A stretch of DNA of 20,496 nucleotides from an uncultured Oscillospiraceae bacterium (GTDB taxonomy: Bacteria > Bacillota > Clostridia > Oscillospirales > Acutalibacteraceae). Below are positions 7,424-14,473 of the stretch, in pieces. The notes beneath the pieces are model-generated. The model did no database searches, had not been told where the DNA came from, and saw only the letters and a list, made by a program, of their open reading frames with translations. A program made the translations under genes and the position numbers. Position 1 is the first letter of the stretch. The number at the start of each line of letters is the position of its first letter. Location of the stretch: contig UQOE01000032.1 in assembly GCA_900542575.1 (NCBI GenBank), positions 1 to 20,496 of the forward strand, in the 5' to 3' direction.

Positions 7424-8590
7424 ATGCAGCAGTTTACCGTACCGCGCGACGTCTTCTTCGGACACGGCGCATTGGAACACCTGAAAACCATCAAAGGCAC
7501 CCGCGCCCTGATCAGTATCGGCTCCGACCGGCTGATTGAGAGCGGCGTGGTCGCCAAAGTCGAGGGATACCTGAAGGAGGCCGGCATGGAGACCGACCTC
7601 TACTCCGGGATCACCCACGACCCGACGTTCGGCATGGCGCACGACTGCGCCAAAGAGATGGAGAAATTCCAGCCCGACGTCATCGTCGCCATCGGCGGCG
7701 GCTCCCCCATCGACGCGACGAAGGCCGCATGGACCTTCTATGAATACCCGGAGCTCACCCAGGAAGAGGCCACCACTCCCTTTGCTCTTCCGGAGCTCCG
7801 CCGCAAAGCGAAATTCGTCGCGGTCTCCACGACCAGCGGCACCGGCACTGAGGTCACATCCTTTGCCGTCGTAGCGGATGACGAATCGTTCATCAAATAC
7901 CCGATGGCCGATTTCAATCTGACGCCCGACGTCGCCATCGTCGACTTCGACATGGTCGAGACCCTCACGCCGGAACTGGTCGCCAACACTGGTATGGATG
8001 CCCTCACTCATTCCTTCGAGGCCTACGTGTCTCCGGCACGCACCCCGTTCACCGATGCAATGGCAATGTGGTCCATCGAGATGATTGTGAATGATATCGT
8101 CGGCTCCTACCACGGTGAAAAGAAAGCCCGGGAAGAGATGCACGTTGCCCAGTGCATGGCGGGCATGGCCTTCTCCAATGCCATCCTCGGCATTGTCCAC
8201 TCCATGGCCCATAAATCCGGCAAGATCTTCGGCGTCCCGCACGGCTGTGCCAACGCCATCTACCTGCCGTATGTCATCGAGTACAACGCCAAAGAGGCAG
8301 CTCCGGCCTATGCGGATATCGCAGCGCGCCTGGACCTGGAGGGATCCACAGAAGACGAACTCGTCACCAGCCTTGTCCAGCTCGTCAAAGATCTTCGTAT
8401 CCAGATGAACATGCCGGCATCGCTCCAGGAGTTCGGCGTCCCGGAGGATCTCTTCCTGGAGAAGCTCCCCGTCATCGCCCCTGCCGCTGTCGGCGATCCG
8501 TGCACCGGCACCAACCCGCGCAAGGTTACGCCGGAACAGATGACCGAGCTTTTCAAGTGTGTTTACTATGGCAAAGAGGTCGACTTCTGA
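7424..8590 (+). CDS. Iron-containing (group III) alcohol dehydrogenase
   Basis: A 388-residue NAD(P)-dependent dehydrogenase of the FucO/AdhB/1,3-propanediol dehydrogenase type. GGGSPID at 91-97 binds the nucleotide. The metal ligands are Asp192, His196, His259 and His273 (blocks DALTHSFEAYVS and IVHSMAHKSGKIFGVPHG), and all are present. The start follows a perfect AGGAGG. As the last gene of the cluster it would reduce the aldehyde or ketone left after deamination to an alcohol and re-oxidise NADH, a fermentative sink. The exact substrate is not deducible. The hairpin at 8615-8658 closes the region. Confidence 0.93.
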   Translation: MQQFTVPRDVFFGHGALEHLKTIKGTRALISIGSDRLIESGVVAKVEGYLKEAGMETDLYSGITHDPTFGMAHDCAKEMEKFQPDVIVAIGGGSPIDATKAAWTFYEYPELTQEEATTPFALPELRRKAKFVAVSTTSGTGTEVTSFAVVADDESFIKYPMADFNLTPDVAIVDFDMVETLTPELVANTGMDALTHSFEAYVSPARTPFTDAMAMWSIEMIVNDIVGSYHGEKKAREEMHVAQCMAGMAFSNAILGIVHSMAHKSGKIFGVPHGCANAIYLPYVIEYNAKEAAPAYADIAARLDLEGSTEDELVTSLVQLVKDLRIQMNMPASLQEFGVPEDLFLEKLPVIAPAAVGDPCTGTNPRKVTPEQMTELFKCVYYGKEVDF

Positions 8591-8614
8591 TTTCCAGAAG
8601 TGAAAACACCGCAC

Positions 8615-8658
8615 CAAAAAAGACTGCCGGATCTGCAGAGATGCAGGTTCGGCAGTCT
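8615..8658 (-). terminator. Terminator between the convergent alcohol dehydrogenase and permease/araC units
   Basis: A 9-bp stem (AGACTGCCG 8621-8629 with 8650-8658) encloses an inner CTGCA/TGCAG stem. On the minus strand six or seven T follow, so it best serves the permease-araC unit. On the plus strand only a mixed T/C tract follows, so it may also stop alcohol dehydrogenase transcription less efficiently. Confidence 0.65.
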
Positions 8659-8749
8659 TCTTATCTCCTTATGTTTGCGCAGGGGCGGGGTTTGGGGAGT
8701 TGGGCCGCAGCGCCGGGGAGCAAGCACCACCCTCCCCAACATATACACC

Positions 8750-9208
8750 CTAAATTTCATAGTACCTGCACACAGCACCGACTTTTTCCAGGAAAGCGCC
8801 AAAAAAGACATCTGCCTGCATCCCGACGCTGGATTTGCAGGAGCAGGCAGGGAACAAAAGCATCTGGTTGGAGTCGGCGAGAGCCTGCTCGGCCAAAAGA
8901 CTCCATTGGCCGCTGGAACCAAACACCATTCCCATGGGAAGATCGTAGAAAGGCACATCGGGGTCCAAAGGGACGAGTCCAGGCGGAACTGCATCATGTT
9001 CGGGAAGCGAGAGCACGATAACTTTCGCGCCGGCAGCGTCCTGAAAACAGCGTACCAGCGGCGGGATTCCGTCCCCGGCCTTCCCGGATTTTTCGAGGGA
9101 TTTCAGCCAGGCGGATCGATCGGTGAATCGCGCAGAGAGGACAAGGCGGAAGAACGCAATGTTCTCCCGCATCAGAAAGGAGTAAAGGGCGAGCTCACGG
9201 TCAAGCAA
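8750..9208 (-). CDS. Small protein of unknown function downstream of the AraC regulator
   Basis: An open frame of about 152 residues on the same strand as the AraC regulator, overlapping its end by 8 bases. I place the start at TTG 9208 because AAGGGGGC lies 7-8 bases upstream inside the regulator gene. The frame stays open to 9253 (another TTG, without a binding site), and an ATG at 9172 is a third option. I recognise no family. The sequence is soluble-looking, with a charged helix-like first third and a C-terminal part rich in Phe, Ala and Cys, and no membrane segment. The overlap suggests translational coupling with the regulator. It could be a co-regulator or simply a decayed frame. Confidence 0.45.
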   Translation of the reverse strand: MLDRELALYSFLMRENIAFFRLVLSARFTDRSAWLKSLEKSGKAGDGIPPLVRCFQDAAGAKVIVLSLPEHDAVPPGLVPLDPDVPFYDLPMGMVFGSSGQWSLLAEQALADSNQMLLFPACSCKSSVGMQADVFFGAFLEKVGAVCRYYEI

Positions 9209-10031
9209 GGGGCTCGCCCCCTTTACATAGGTACCGGCGGCAGTATTTCGCAATCTGCTTCGGCGTCAGGCCGGTGAAGGATTTGCACTCCCGCTGGAAA
9301 TGGGCCTGATCGGAGTAGCCGAGTAGGCCCATGTACTGGGAGACGGAGTACTCCGGGTGGTCGATCAGAGTTTCGAGTGCGCACTGGAACCGCACGATGC
9401 GGGCGTACTGTTTCGGCGAATAACCCAAGGCGTCGGAAAACATGCGGCTGACGTGGCGGGTGGAGTAGCCGAGTTCGTCCGCGAGCCCGGCGACCGTCAT
9501 GCCGCCCTGCGATTTGTTCAGCAGCAGCAGGGTGCTGCTGACCGCGCCCTGGACGGAGATATCCCGGTTGCCGTCGGCCAGGAAAAATTTTTCAAACAGC
9601 CGGACCCGCGAAGCGAAATCCTGCGCCGCAAAGATTTTTTCACTGAGCTCCCGGTAGTCCGGGCTCAGCTGGGGCAGAAAGATTTCGGTATCGGCCGCCT
9701 CCCGCAGGGAGATCTCGGCGTTGGGCAGGATCAGCCCCGGCTGCATGCGCACGCCGAAATATTCCGCATCGGGGTATACGATAAGCTGTTTGCGCTCCAC
9801 CGGGGTCCCGATGAGCTCAATGCGGATGATGCCGTCTTTCTGAATAAAGACGATATCGAGACATCCGTCGGGGATGCAGACCATAAAGTACTCCTCATTG
9901 GAGCGATCAATGATCTGCTTCGTGCGGAACTGATAAAATTTGGCCTGGAACGGGACATAGATGCTCCGTTCGCGGTAATCCATGACATCAAAGGAAAAGA
10001 ATGGCTGGAGGATACGAAAATGGTCTGTCAA
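9201..10031 (-). CDS. AraC-family transcriptional regulator with DUF6597-like N-terminus
   Basis: A regulator of about 276 residues. The N-terminal half has the VCIPDGCLDIVF block typical of DUF6597-type sensor domains. The C-terminal 100 residues form the double helix-turn-helix of AraC proteins: MTVAGLADELGYSTRHVSRMF, then SVSQYMGLLGYSDQAHFQRE followed by GLTPKQ. The start is uncertain. TTG at 10031 has GGGAGGG 6 bases upstream and is my choice; an ATG at 10046 lacks a binding site. It lies 24 bases downstream of the permease stop, so the two are probably co-transcribed. By position it likely controls the permease and perhaps the divergent-side catabolic cluster in response to the imported amine or amino acid. 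Confidence 0.88.
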   Translation of the reverse strand: MTDHFRILQPFFSFDVMDYRERSIYVPFQAKFYQFRTKQIIDRSNEEYFMVCIPDGCLDIVFIQKDGIIRIELIGTPVERKQLIVYPDAEYFGVRMQPGLILPNAEISLREAADTEIFLPQLSPDYRELSEKIFAAQDFASRVRLFEKFFLADGNRDISVQGAVSSTLLLLNKSQGGMTVAGLADELGYSTRHVSRMFSDALGYSPKQYARIVRFQCALETLIDHPEYSVSQYMGLLGYSDQAHFQRECKSFTGLTPKQIAKYCRRYLCKGGEPLA

Positions 10032-10055
10032 TCGAATCCCTCCCATCAACAGAAA

Positions 10056-11534
10056 TTACGCTGCAATAATCGGCACGAGGTAAAGGGCAACGACAATGCA
10101 GAAGGCGATGATGGTACCGACCTTCCAGCGGCGATAGCTCTTGTCGAGCTTGACTTTTTCGCCCGGAGTCGGCTCCTCTATGATGCCGACCTCTTCTTCA
10201 ATGGTCGGCAGCTCCTTGCCGAGCTTCCGGGTAACCAGTGCCCAGTAGAGAATGGAAAGCACCGTGATGACTGCCGCGGTAATCAGCGCCGTGCGGTCGG
10301 CAAAGACCAGCATGAAAGCGTACAGAATAATCGTGACGACGGCGCCGACCTTTCCGGCCGGGGCGACGTACGGGCGCTTCATATCTGCATATTTTTTCTT
10401 GAGCCCAATGTAGGAGGCACACGCAATCATATAGCAGATGGCCAGCGATACCAGGGAGACCGAGGCAATGTAGTTGATACTGCCGGTGGCAATCAGGATG
10501 TAGTTGATAATTCCAACCGTAATGACCGCGGTGTACGGCGTTTTCCACTTCGGATGGATCTTGCCGAACCACTTCGGCAAAGCGCCGTCCTCGGCCATGG
10601 TGTAAATATAGCGCGCCGGCGCCGCAATGCCCGGGTTAATCGTGGAAAGATCTCCGCCGAACGCAATACCGATACACAGCAGAATGATGGGGAACCCGGT
10701 CAGGCCGGCCGCTTTCAGGCCAGCTGCATACGGCGCATCTGCGGCCGCGACCAGGGAATAGGCCGAATGCGGCACGATGCCGCAGAGATACCACTGGAAC
10801 AGCGCCGTGCAGATAAACACGATAAAGACGGAAACTTTGAGCGCACGCGGCAGCGTGTACTGCGGGAACTTGGTCTCGGAGCCCATGGATACGCAGGTCT
10901 CAAACCCGGTATAACACCACCAGACGAGGCCGAAAATATACATGATTTCCTTAAACGGCGGCAGCTGATCCATGGCAAACCCGCCGAAATAGCTGATATG
11001 GATTTTCGGGATCATATAGAGGAACCAGACCAGTGAGCAACCCCAGAAGAAAAAGATGAAACCGGTCTGTGCCTTTCCGGAGAACTCAATGCCCTTTAAG
11101 TTCAGGAACAGGAAAATCGTGACCAGGATGACCGCAATAATGCGCGAATCCCAATTCAGATTCACATGGAACTGTTCCAGCAGAATCTTGAAATAGTTGG
11201 CGAAGGCCAGCGTCTCGCCGGCTCCGATGGCAACCACCGAAATAATGTAGTGCCACCCAACCAGGTTGGCAAACAGGCGATTCAGACCCCGTTTCGAATA
11301 GTTATAGGTTCCTCCTGCACATGGCAGTGCGGATGACATTTCGCCGTACAGCAGACACGGCCAGATTGAGATGAGCAGTGCCGCTGCCGTTAACACAATA
11401 ATATACGGACCCACCTTGCCGACCTGTGCCGATCCGCAGGTGAACAGTCCGACGCCGACTACGGTGCCCACCGTCATGCTGATGGCCTCTTTCAGGCCGA
11501 GCGCACGCGGCATAACCGTATTCGTATTTGCCAT
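10056..11534 (-). CDS. APC-superfamily amino acid/amine permease
   Basis: A 492-residue cytoplasmic-membrane transporter. It begins with the APC block GLKEAISMTVGTVVGVGLFT (helix 1, including the substrate-binding turn) and has about 12 membrane segments, plus a further hydrophobic segment at the extreme C-terminus after a charged stretch of about 40 residues (EEEVGIIEEPTPGEKVKLDK). Conserved FGLVWWCYTGFET and APARYIYTMAEDGALP blocks support the assignment. It would import an amino acid or amine by proton symport or exchange. ATG start with GGAAGGAGAG upstream. It leads a minus-strand unit with the AraC regulator, and its leader carries the same GCAAAGGTGC hairpin element as the catabolic operon, which suggests it feeds that pathway. 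Substrate unknown. Confidence 0.9.
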   Translation of the reverse strand: MANTNTVMPRALGLKEAISMTVGTVVGVGLFTCGSAQVGKVGPYIIVLTAAALLISIWPCLLYGEMSSALPCAGGTYNYSKRGLNRLFANLVGWHYIISVVAIGAGETLAFANYFKILLEQFHVNLNWDSRIIAVILVTIFLFLNLKGIEFSGKAQTGFIFFFWGCSLVWFLYMIPKIHISYFGGFAMDQLPPFKEIMYIFGLVWWCYTGFETCVSMGSETKFPQYTLPRALKVSVFIVFICTALFQWYLCGIVPHSAYSLVAAADAPYAAGLKAAGLTGFPIILLCIGIAFGGDLSTINPGIAAPARYIYTMAEDGALPKWFGKIHPKWKTPYTAVITVGIINYILIATGSINYIASVSLVSLAICYMIACASYIGLKKKYADMKRPYVAPAGKVGAVVTIILYAFMLVFADRTALITAAVITVLSILYWALVTRKLGKELPTIEEEVGIIEEPTPGEKVKLDKSYRRWKVGTIIAFCIVVALYLVPIIAA

Positions 11535-11556
11535 GAATAGATCTCTCCTTCCGATG

Positions 11557-11600
11557 AAAAAAACAAAGTGCCCGAAAGCCGAAACTCTCGAGCACCTTTG
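11557..11600 (-). promoter_or_regulatory. Terminator-like attenuator in the permease leader
   Basis: On the minus strand CAAAGGTGCTCGAGAG (11600-11585) pairs with CTTTCGGGCACTTTG (11578-11564), with one bulged G and a G-U pair, followed by seven T (11563-11557). The ribosome binding site and ATG follow within 25 bases, so the hairpin lies in the mRNA leader. A TACAAT box (minus strand, about 11613-11618) just upstream may be the -10 element. The decamer GCAAAGGTGC (11601-11592) matches the leaders at 1046 and 4540. Confidence 0.6.
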
Positions 11601-11630
11601 CGTAATTCTTTTATATTGTAGGTGGAACCG

Positions 11631-11639
11631 TGCTAAAAT
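11631..11639 (+). promoter_or_regulatory. Extended -10 promoter element of the Dabb gene
   Basis: TGCTAAAAT fits an extended -10 (TGN followed by TAAAAT, 5 of 6 matches) 46 bases before the Dabb start codon. The -35 region (TTATAT at 17 bases) is weak, as often seen with extended -10 promoters. It lies back to back with the probable permease promoter. Confidence 0.4.
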
Positions 11640-11684
11640 GAATGTAAAAACAGGAATTTTTTCTGAAAAGGAGTTTTACAAAAG

Positions 11685-11987
11685 ATGGTTAAGCACGTCA
11701 TTCTCTGGCAGTTCAAAGATTCACTCAGCGACGCGGAAAAAGCGTCCCTCGGCGCACAGATCAAAGAGGGTCTGGAGGCCCTGGTCGGCGTCGTACCGGG
11801 TCTGGTAGAAGTCAAGGTCTGCGTCTCCCCGCTGGCAAGCTCCAACGCGGACATCTATCTCGACAGCACAGTCGAGACCGAGGCCGACCTCGCGGTCTAC
11901 GCCAATCATCCGGCCCACGTCAAGGTCAAGGACGGCCTCATCGTGCCGAACACCAAGACCCGCGTATGCATGGACTTTGAAGTGTAA
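11685..11987 (+). CDS. Dabb (stress-responsive alpha/beta barrel) domain protein
   Basis: A 100-residue protein with the family's hallmarks: an N-terminal VKHVILWQFKD strand with the conserved His4 and Trp8, and YANHPAHVKV at about residues 72-81. Dabb proteins are small dimeric barrels. Some are enzymes in plant and polyketide pathways, while bacterial members have mostly unknown roles. The ATG has AAGGAG about 12 bases upstream, and a strong terminator follows the stop. It is monocistronic and divergent from the permease. No specific function can be assigned. Confidence 0.9.
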   Translation: MVKHVILWQFKDSLSDAEKASLGAQIKEGLEALVGVVPGLVEVKVCVSPLASSNADIYLDSTVETEADLAVYANHPAHVKVKDGLIVPNTKTRVCMDFEV

Positions 11988-12000
11988 ATCATAATACTAA

Positions 12001-12035
12001 TGGCCCCGCATCCTGACAGATGCGGGGCCATTTTT
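12001..12035 (+). terminator. Intrinsic terminator of the Dabb gene
   Basis: An 11-bp perfect stem (TGGCCCCGCAT 12001-12011 with 12020-12030) and an 8-nt loop are followed by TTTTT, 13 bases after the stop codon. Confidence 0.9.
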
Positions 12036-12060
12036 ATCATGTATGACAGTGTGATGTGAC

Positions 12061-12150
12061 GATTTTTAAAAAAGCTCAAAAAATCCTAACAATTTCTAAA
12101 AATTGCCCGAAAAACCTAACGATTTCCAAAAAATGCCAAAAATGCCTAAC
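12061..12150. repeat. Three tandem 30-bp units at the 3' end of the radical SAM gene
   Basis: Units 12061-12090, 12091-12120 and 12121-12150 each end in CCTAAC and share a GATTTYYAAAAAA start. Neighbouring units agree at about 23 of 30 positions by eye. The last unit contains the stop codon of the radical SAM gene (CTA at 12146-12148 on the plus strand). Because the period is divisible by three, the other two units carry TAG in the same frame at 12116-12118 and 12086-12088. The tract is far more A/T-rich than its surroundings. No spacer structure like that of a CRISPR array is present. Confidence 0.75.
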
Positions 12151-13057
12151 TGAGATACTTCTCTAAATCGAAATGCTCAAAATCCGGAATGAAGCTCTCG
12201 CTGGCGGCCTCCTCTTCCTGGACAAAGGCCTGGGTCACCCCGAGGTCCGCGGCGTAGTCCACCAGATCGAAGTAGTCCGGCCACGGGACCTTCCGGTTGA
12301 TCTCCGGGTAATCGGCGGCGCCGGCCACCGGGGTGTACTGGCTCATCAGGCTCATGAAGATCTCATCCCCGTAGGTCTCCCAAAGGTAGCGGACAATGCG
12401 CTTCGAGTCGATAAGCCCGCCCGGCAGCATCATGTGGCGGACGATAACCCCGCGGCGCATCATGTTTTCTTCGTCGAAGACCGGCGGCCCGACCTGACGC
12501 ACCATTTCGGCAATGGCGGCGGAGGCGACTTCGAAGTAATCCGGCGCATTGGAGTAGCGGGCCGCCCGCTTCGGACTCCAGTATTTTAGATCCGGCAGGT
12601 AGATATCGACGAGGCCGTCCATGCGCCGCAAAGTTTCGACGGTTTCGTATGAGCCGGTGTTGTAGACGATGGGCAGCGTCAGCCCGCGCCGCTTCGCCTC
12701 CTCCAGCGCCGCCGCAATCTGCGGCACGAAATGGGTCGGCGTCACAAGATTGATGTTGTTCGCCCCATTTTCCTGCTGCTTCAGGAATATCTGCGTCAGC
12801 TGCTCCTGCGTCACAGGCGTACCGTTGCCGCCGTCTGCAATGTTGTGATTCTGGCAATAGACGCACCCCAGCGGGCAGCCGGTGAAAAACACCGTGCCGG
12901 AGCCCTTCGTCCCCGAAATACACGGCTCCTCCCACATGTGCAGCGACACCCGGGCCACGCGCACGACGGCAGTCTCATGACATCTGCCCCGCCCGCGCGA
13001 TTCACGGTTTACCCCGCACGCCCTCGGACACAGCTCACACTTTTCCAGAGTGCCCAT
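12146..13057 (-). CDS. Radical SAM protein, PflA-like (COG1313 type)
   Basis: A 303-residue iron-sulfur enzyme. The radical SAM cluster motif is CPLGCVYC with Cys61, Cys65 and Cys68 (CX3CX2C). An N-terminal cysteine set (Cys7, Cys10, Cys14, Cys26; CELCPRAC) is characteristic of the group often annotated as pyruvate formate-lyase activating enzyme-like. The LMSQYTPV block near residue 237 is also typical. True PflA would sit beside a glycyl radical enzyme; none is seen here, so the target is unknown. The ATG has GAGGAGG 7 bases upstream. The promoter at 13090-13098 overlaps that of the divergent DUF3783 gene. Confidence 0.9.
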   Translation of the reverse strand: MGTLEKCELCPRACGVNRESRGRGRCHETAVVRVARVSLHMWEEPCISGTKGSGTVFFTGCPLGCVYCQNHNIADGGNGTPVTQEQLTQIFLKQQENGANNINLVTPTHFVPQIAAALEEAKRRGLTLPIVYNTGSYETVETLRRMDGLVDIYLPDLKYWSPKRAARYSNAPDYFEVASAAIAEMVRQVGPPVFDEENMMRRGVIVRHMMLPGGLIDSKRIVRYLWETYGDEIFMSLMSQYTPVAGAADYPEINRKVPWPDYFDLVDYAADLGVTQAFVQEEEAASESFIPDFEHFDLEKYLS

Positions 13058-13081
13058 GTGCTCGCCTCCTCACCGAAAATT

Positions 13082-13111
13082 TTGATCCCATTATACCAAA
13101 CATGGTAGACT
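13082..13111 (+). promoter_or_regulatory. Candidate promoter of the DUF3783 gene
   Basis: TTGATC (13082-13087) and TAGACT (13106-13111) are separated by 18 bases, each matching the consensus at four positions. It lies 31 bases before the start codon and overlaps the opposing promoter of the radical SAM gene. Confidence 0.4.
13090..13098 (-). promoter_or_regulatory. Extended -10 element of the radical SAM gene
   Basis: The minus strand reads TGGTATAAT, a perfect extended -10, 32 bases before the start codon. The -35 position (TTTCTT at 17 bases) is a poor match, which an extended -10 can tolerate. Confidence 0.55.
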
Positions 13112-13142
13112 TAAGAAAACACCACCGAAAAGGAGCATTTCT

Positions 13143-13556
13143 ATGAAAGTGAATCGCAGCTCTGGAGATGTCGTATGTTTCAATCTCCCGGATGAAAAAT
13201 ACAGCAGCCTCGAAAAAATCTGCCGCAAACTGGGCCTGCGCATCCGTGCAGTGCCGAAAGAGAATTTCGACCAGTGCATCGCAGCGCAGTTCCGCATTGA
13301 ACTGCCCGCCGGCCTCGGCGACCCAGAAGAGGGCAAAGACTATGACTTCGAAGAGGAGCTCCTCATTCTGCACATCCAGGAGGAGTCCCTTTTCAACCGT
13401 TTTCTCATGGAGAGCCGCTCCAATGACGCCGTAGTCAACTACAAAGCCGTGCTGACTCCGACCAACGCCATGTGGCATCCGGTGCAGCTGAAGGAACAGC
13501 TTGCGAAAGAACACGAGTATATGACGCAGCAGGCGGAACAGCAAAAACAGCAGTGA
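13143..13556 (+). CDS. DUF3783 domain protein
   Basis: A 137-residue soluble protein. The C-terminal half, from about residue 98 (NYKAVLTPTNAMWHPVQLKE), matches DUF3783, a short domain of unknown function widespread in Clostridia. The N-terminal half opens with a short strand (VVCFNLP) followed by a charged helix. The protein ends in a Gln-rich tail (QQAEQQKQQ). The ATG has AAAGGAG upstream. It is divergent from the radical SAM gene with overlapping promoters. There is no membrane segment or metal motif, and no function can be proposed. Confidence 0.85.
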   Translation: MKVNRSSGDVVCFNLPDEKYSSLEKICRKLGLRIRAVPKENFDQCIAAQFRIELPAGLGDPEEGKDYDFEEELLILHIQEESLFNRFLMESRSNDAVVNYKAVLTPTNAMWHPVQLKEQLAKEHEYMTQQAEQQKQQ

Positions 13557-13670
13557 GCTGGTTGTTGGACAGCAATTTTTGATGATTGGCGGTGAACGGA
13601 ATTTGCTGTGGGAGCGGTTCCGTCCACGATTAGCTCTGAAGCTGGACCGAATCCTCTCTGCCCACATAAG

Positions 13671-13698
13671 AAAAGCCGCCCTCTCAAGGGCGGCTTTT
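13671..13698. terminator. Bidirectional terminator between the DUF3783 gene and the nitroreductase
   Basis: AAAGCCGCCC and GGGCGGCTTT form a perfect stem around a 6-nt loop, with T runs on both strands. It serves the plus-strand DUF3783 gene (from 114 bases away) and the minus-strand nitroreductase, whose stop lies 12 bases off. The 113 bases before it (13557-13670) hold an imperfect hairpin but no gene I can support. Confidence 0.85.
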
Positions 13699-13709
13699 TC
13701 GGTACTATT

Positions 13710-14282
13710 TTACTTTTCAATCTTTACCCGCTTGGAGATATCTTCTTTCTCCTTCGGATCCGGCTCCGCGGCAATGCCGCCGAACGGCATCTGTGCCACC
13801 AGCTGATAGCTCTCGGGGACGTTGAACAGCTTCTTCACCGCAGCATCAATGACGGGATTATAGTGCTGAACGTTTGCGCCGATCTCGAGTTCCCGCAGTG
13901 CGCTCCAAATATTAATCTGCAGCATGCCGTTGGCATGATTCGCCCAGACGGGGAAATTCGCCGCATAAGCGGGGAACTGTTCCTGCAGTGCTTTGACCGT
14001 ATCGCCATCAATAAAATAGAGTACGGTACCGGCGGCCGCCTTGAAGCCGTCGATTTTTTCGCGAGCGACTTTACCGCCGAACGCGTCATAGATCGTATCC
14101 CAAAGGGCGTCCTGCTTGTTGCCAAGTGCGACAACGACGCGGGCGCTCTTCATGTTGAAGGCATCCGGCACCAGTTCGGTGACCGTCTCAATGGTCTCGA
14201 CGACCTTGTCCTCGGAAACCGGCAGGTTTTTGTTCAGGGCATAAATGGTTCTTCTTTTTTGTAAAGCATCTATTACACTCAT
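13710..14282 (-). CDS. Nitroreductase family protein, Frm2-like
   Basis: A 190-residue FMN-dependent oxidoreductase. The N-terminal QKRRTIYALNKNLP, the PDAFNMKSARVVV block and the C-terminal LGIGANVQHYNP-type block (here LEIGANVQHYNP) resemble yeast Frm2/Hbn1 and their bacterial relatives, a subgroup of the nitroreductase superfamily linked to oxidative stress and fatty-acid signalling in yeast. It would act as an NAD(P)H-dependent reductase of small electrophiles; the true substrate is unknown. I chose the ATG at 14282 because GAGAGGAG lies 7 bases upstream; a longer frame to 14351 runs through the promoter. The promoter is very good, so the gene is probably well expressed and monocistronic. 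Confidence 0.9.
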   Translation of the reverse strand: MSVIDALQKRRTIYALNKNLPVSEDKVVETIETVTELVPDAFNMKSARVVVALGNKQDALWDTIYDAFGGKVAREKIDGFKAAAGTVLYFIDGDTVKALQEQFPAYAANFPVWANHANGMLQINIWSALRELEIGANVQHYNPVIDAAVKKLFNVPESYQLVAQMPFGGIAAEPDPKEKEDISKRVKIEK

Positions 14283-14316
14283 GAGTAAGCTCCTCTCAAA
14301 TAAAGATCTTACCATT

Positions 14317-14345
14317 TGTATACCAAACCGATAGGAAAATGTCAA
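14317..14345 (-). promoter_or_regulatory. Strong promoter of the nitroreductase gene
   Basis: On the minus strand a perfect TTGACA (14345-14340) lies 17 bases from TATACA (14322-14317), which is preceded by TGG as in extended -10 promoters. The start codon is 35 bases downstream. Confidence 0.8.
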
Positions 14346-14366
14346 CTGCATATTATTTGAGAAATA

Positions 14367-14392
14367 ACCGCCTCCCTCCGGAGACGGCTTTT
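14367..14392 (-). terminator. Possible terminator of the peptidase C26 gene
   Basis: An 8-9 bp hairpin (14367-14375 with 14380-14388), perfect on the minus-strand RNA apart from a G-U pair, is followed by TTATTT. It is about 275 bases past the C26 stop and just upstream of the nitroreductase promoter, so it would insulate the two. On the plus strand it has a C-A mismatch and four T. Confidence 0.4.
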
Positions 14393-14473
14393 CATGTAGT
14401 TTTCTTTATTCTGGGGACCCTCTCCGTTTTTTCAAAGATATACCCGCTAATTAGCATACACATTGGCGAAGAA

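Noticed and set aside
6181..8617. Long minus-strand frames (468 and 447 codons) opposite the OCD and alcohol dehydrogenase genes
   Set aside because: Antisense to strongly recognised proteins, no motif of their own, and no convincing start site.
8600..9277. A 225-codon plus-strand frame after the alcohol dehydrogenase
   Set aside because: It runs through the terminator at 8615-8658 and antisense to the araC-linked gene, with irregular composition and no recognisable domain.
9357..11036. A 559-codon plus-strand frame opposite the AraC and permease genes
   Set aside because: It crosses the intergenic space of two recognised genes on the other strand and shows no domain; mirror of biased codons.
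12061..12150. CRISPR-like array
   Set aside because: Three contiguous diverged 30-bp units with no unique spacers and no cas genes.
13604..13668. Long imperfect inverted repeat (GTGGG...CCCAC with TCCGTCCA/TGGACCGA) after the DUF3783 gene
   Set aside because: Pairing is patchy and no family or function is recognisable; it may be chance or a decayed terminator, so it was not called as a feature.
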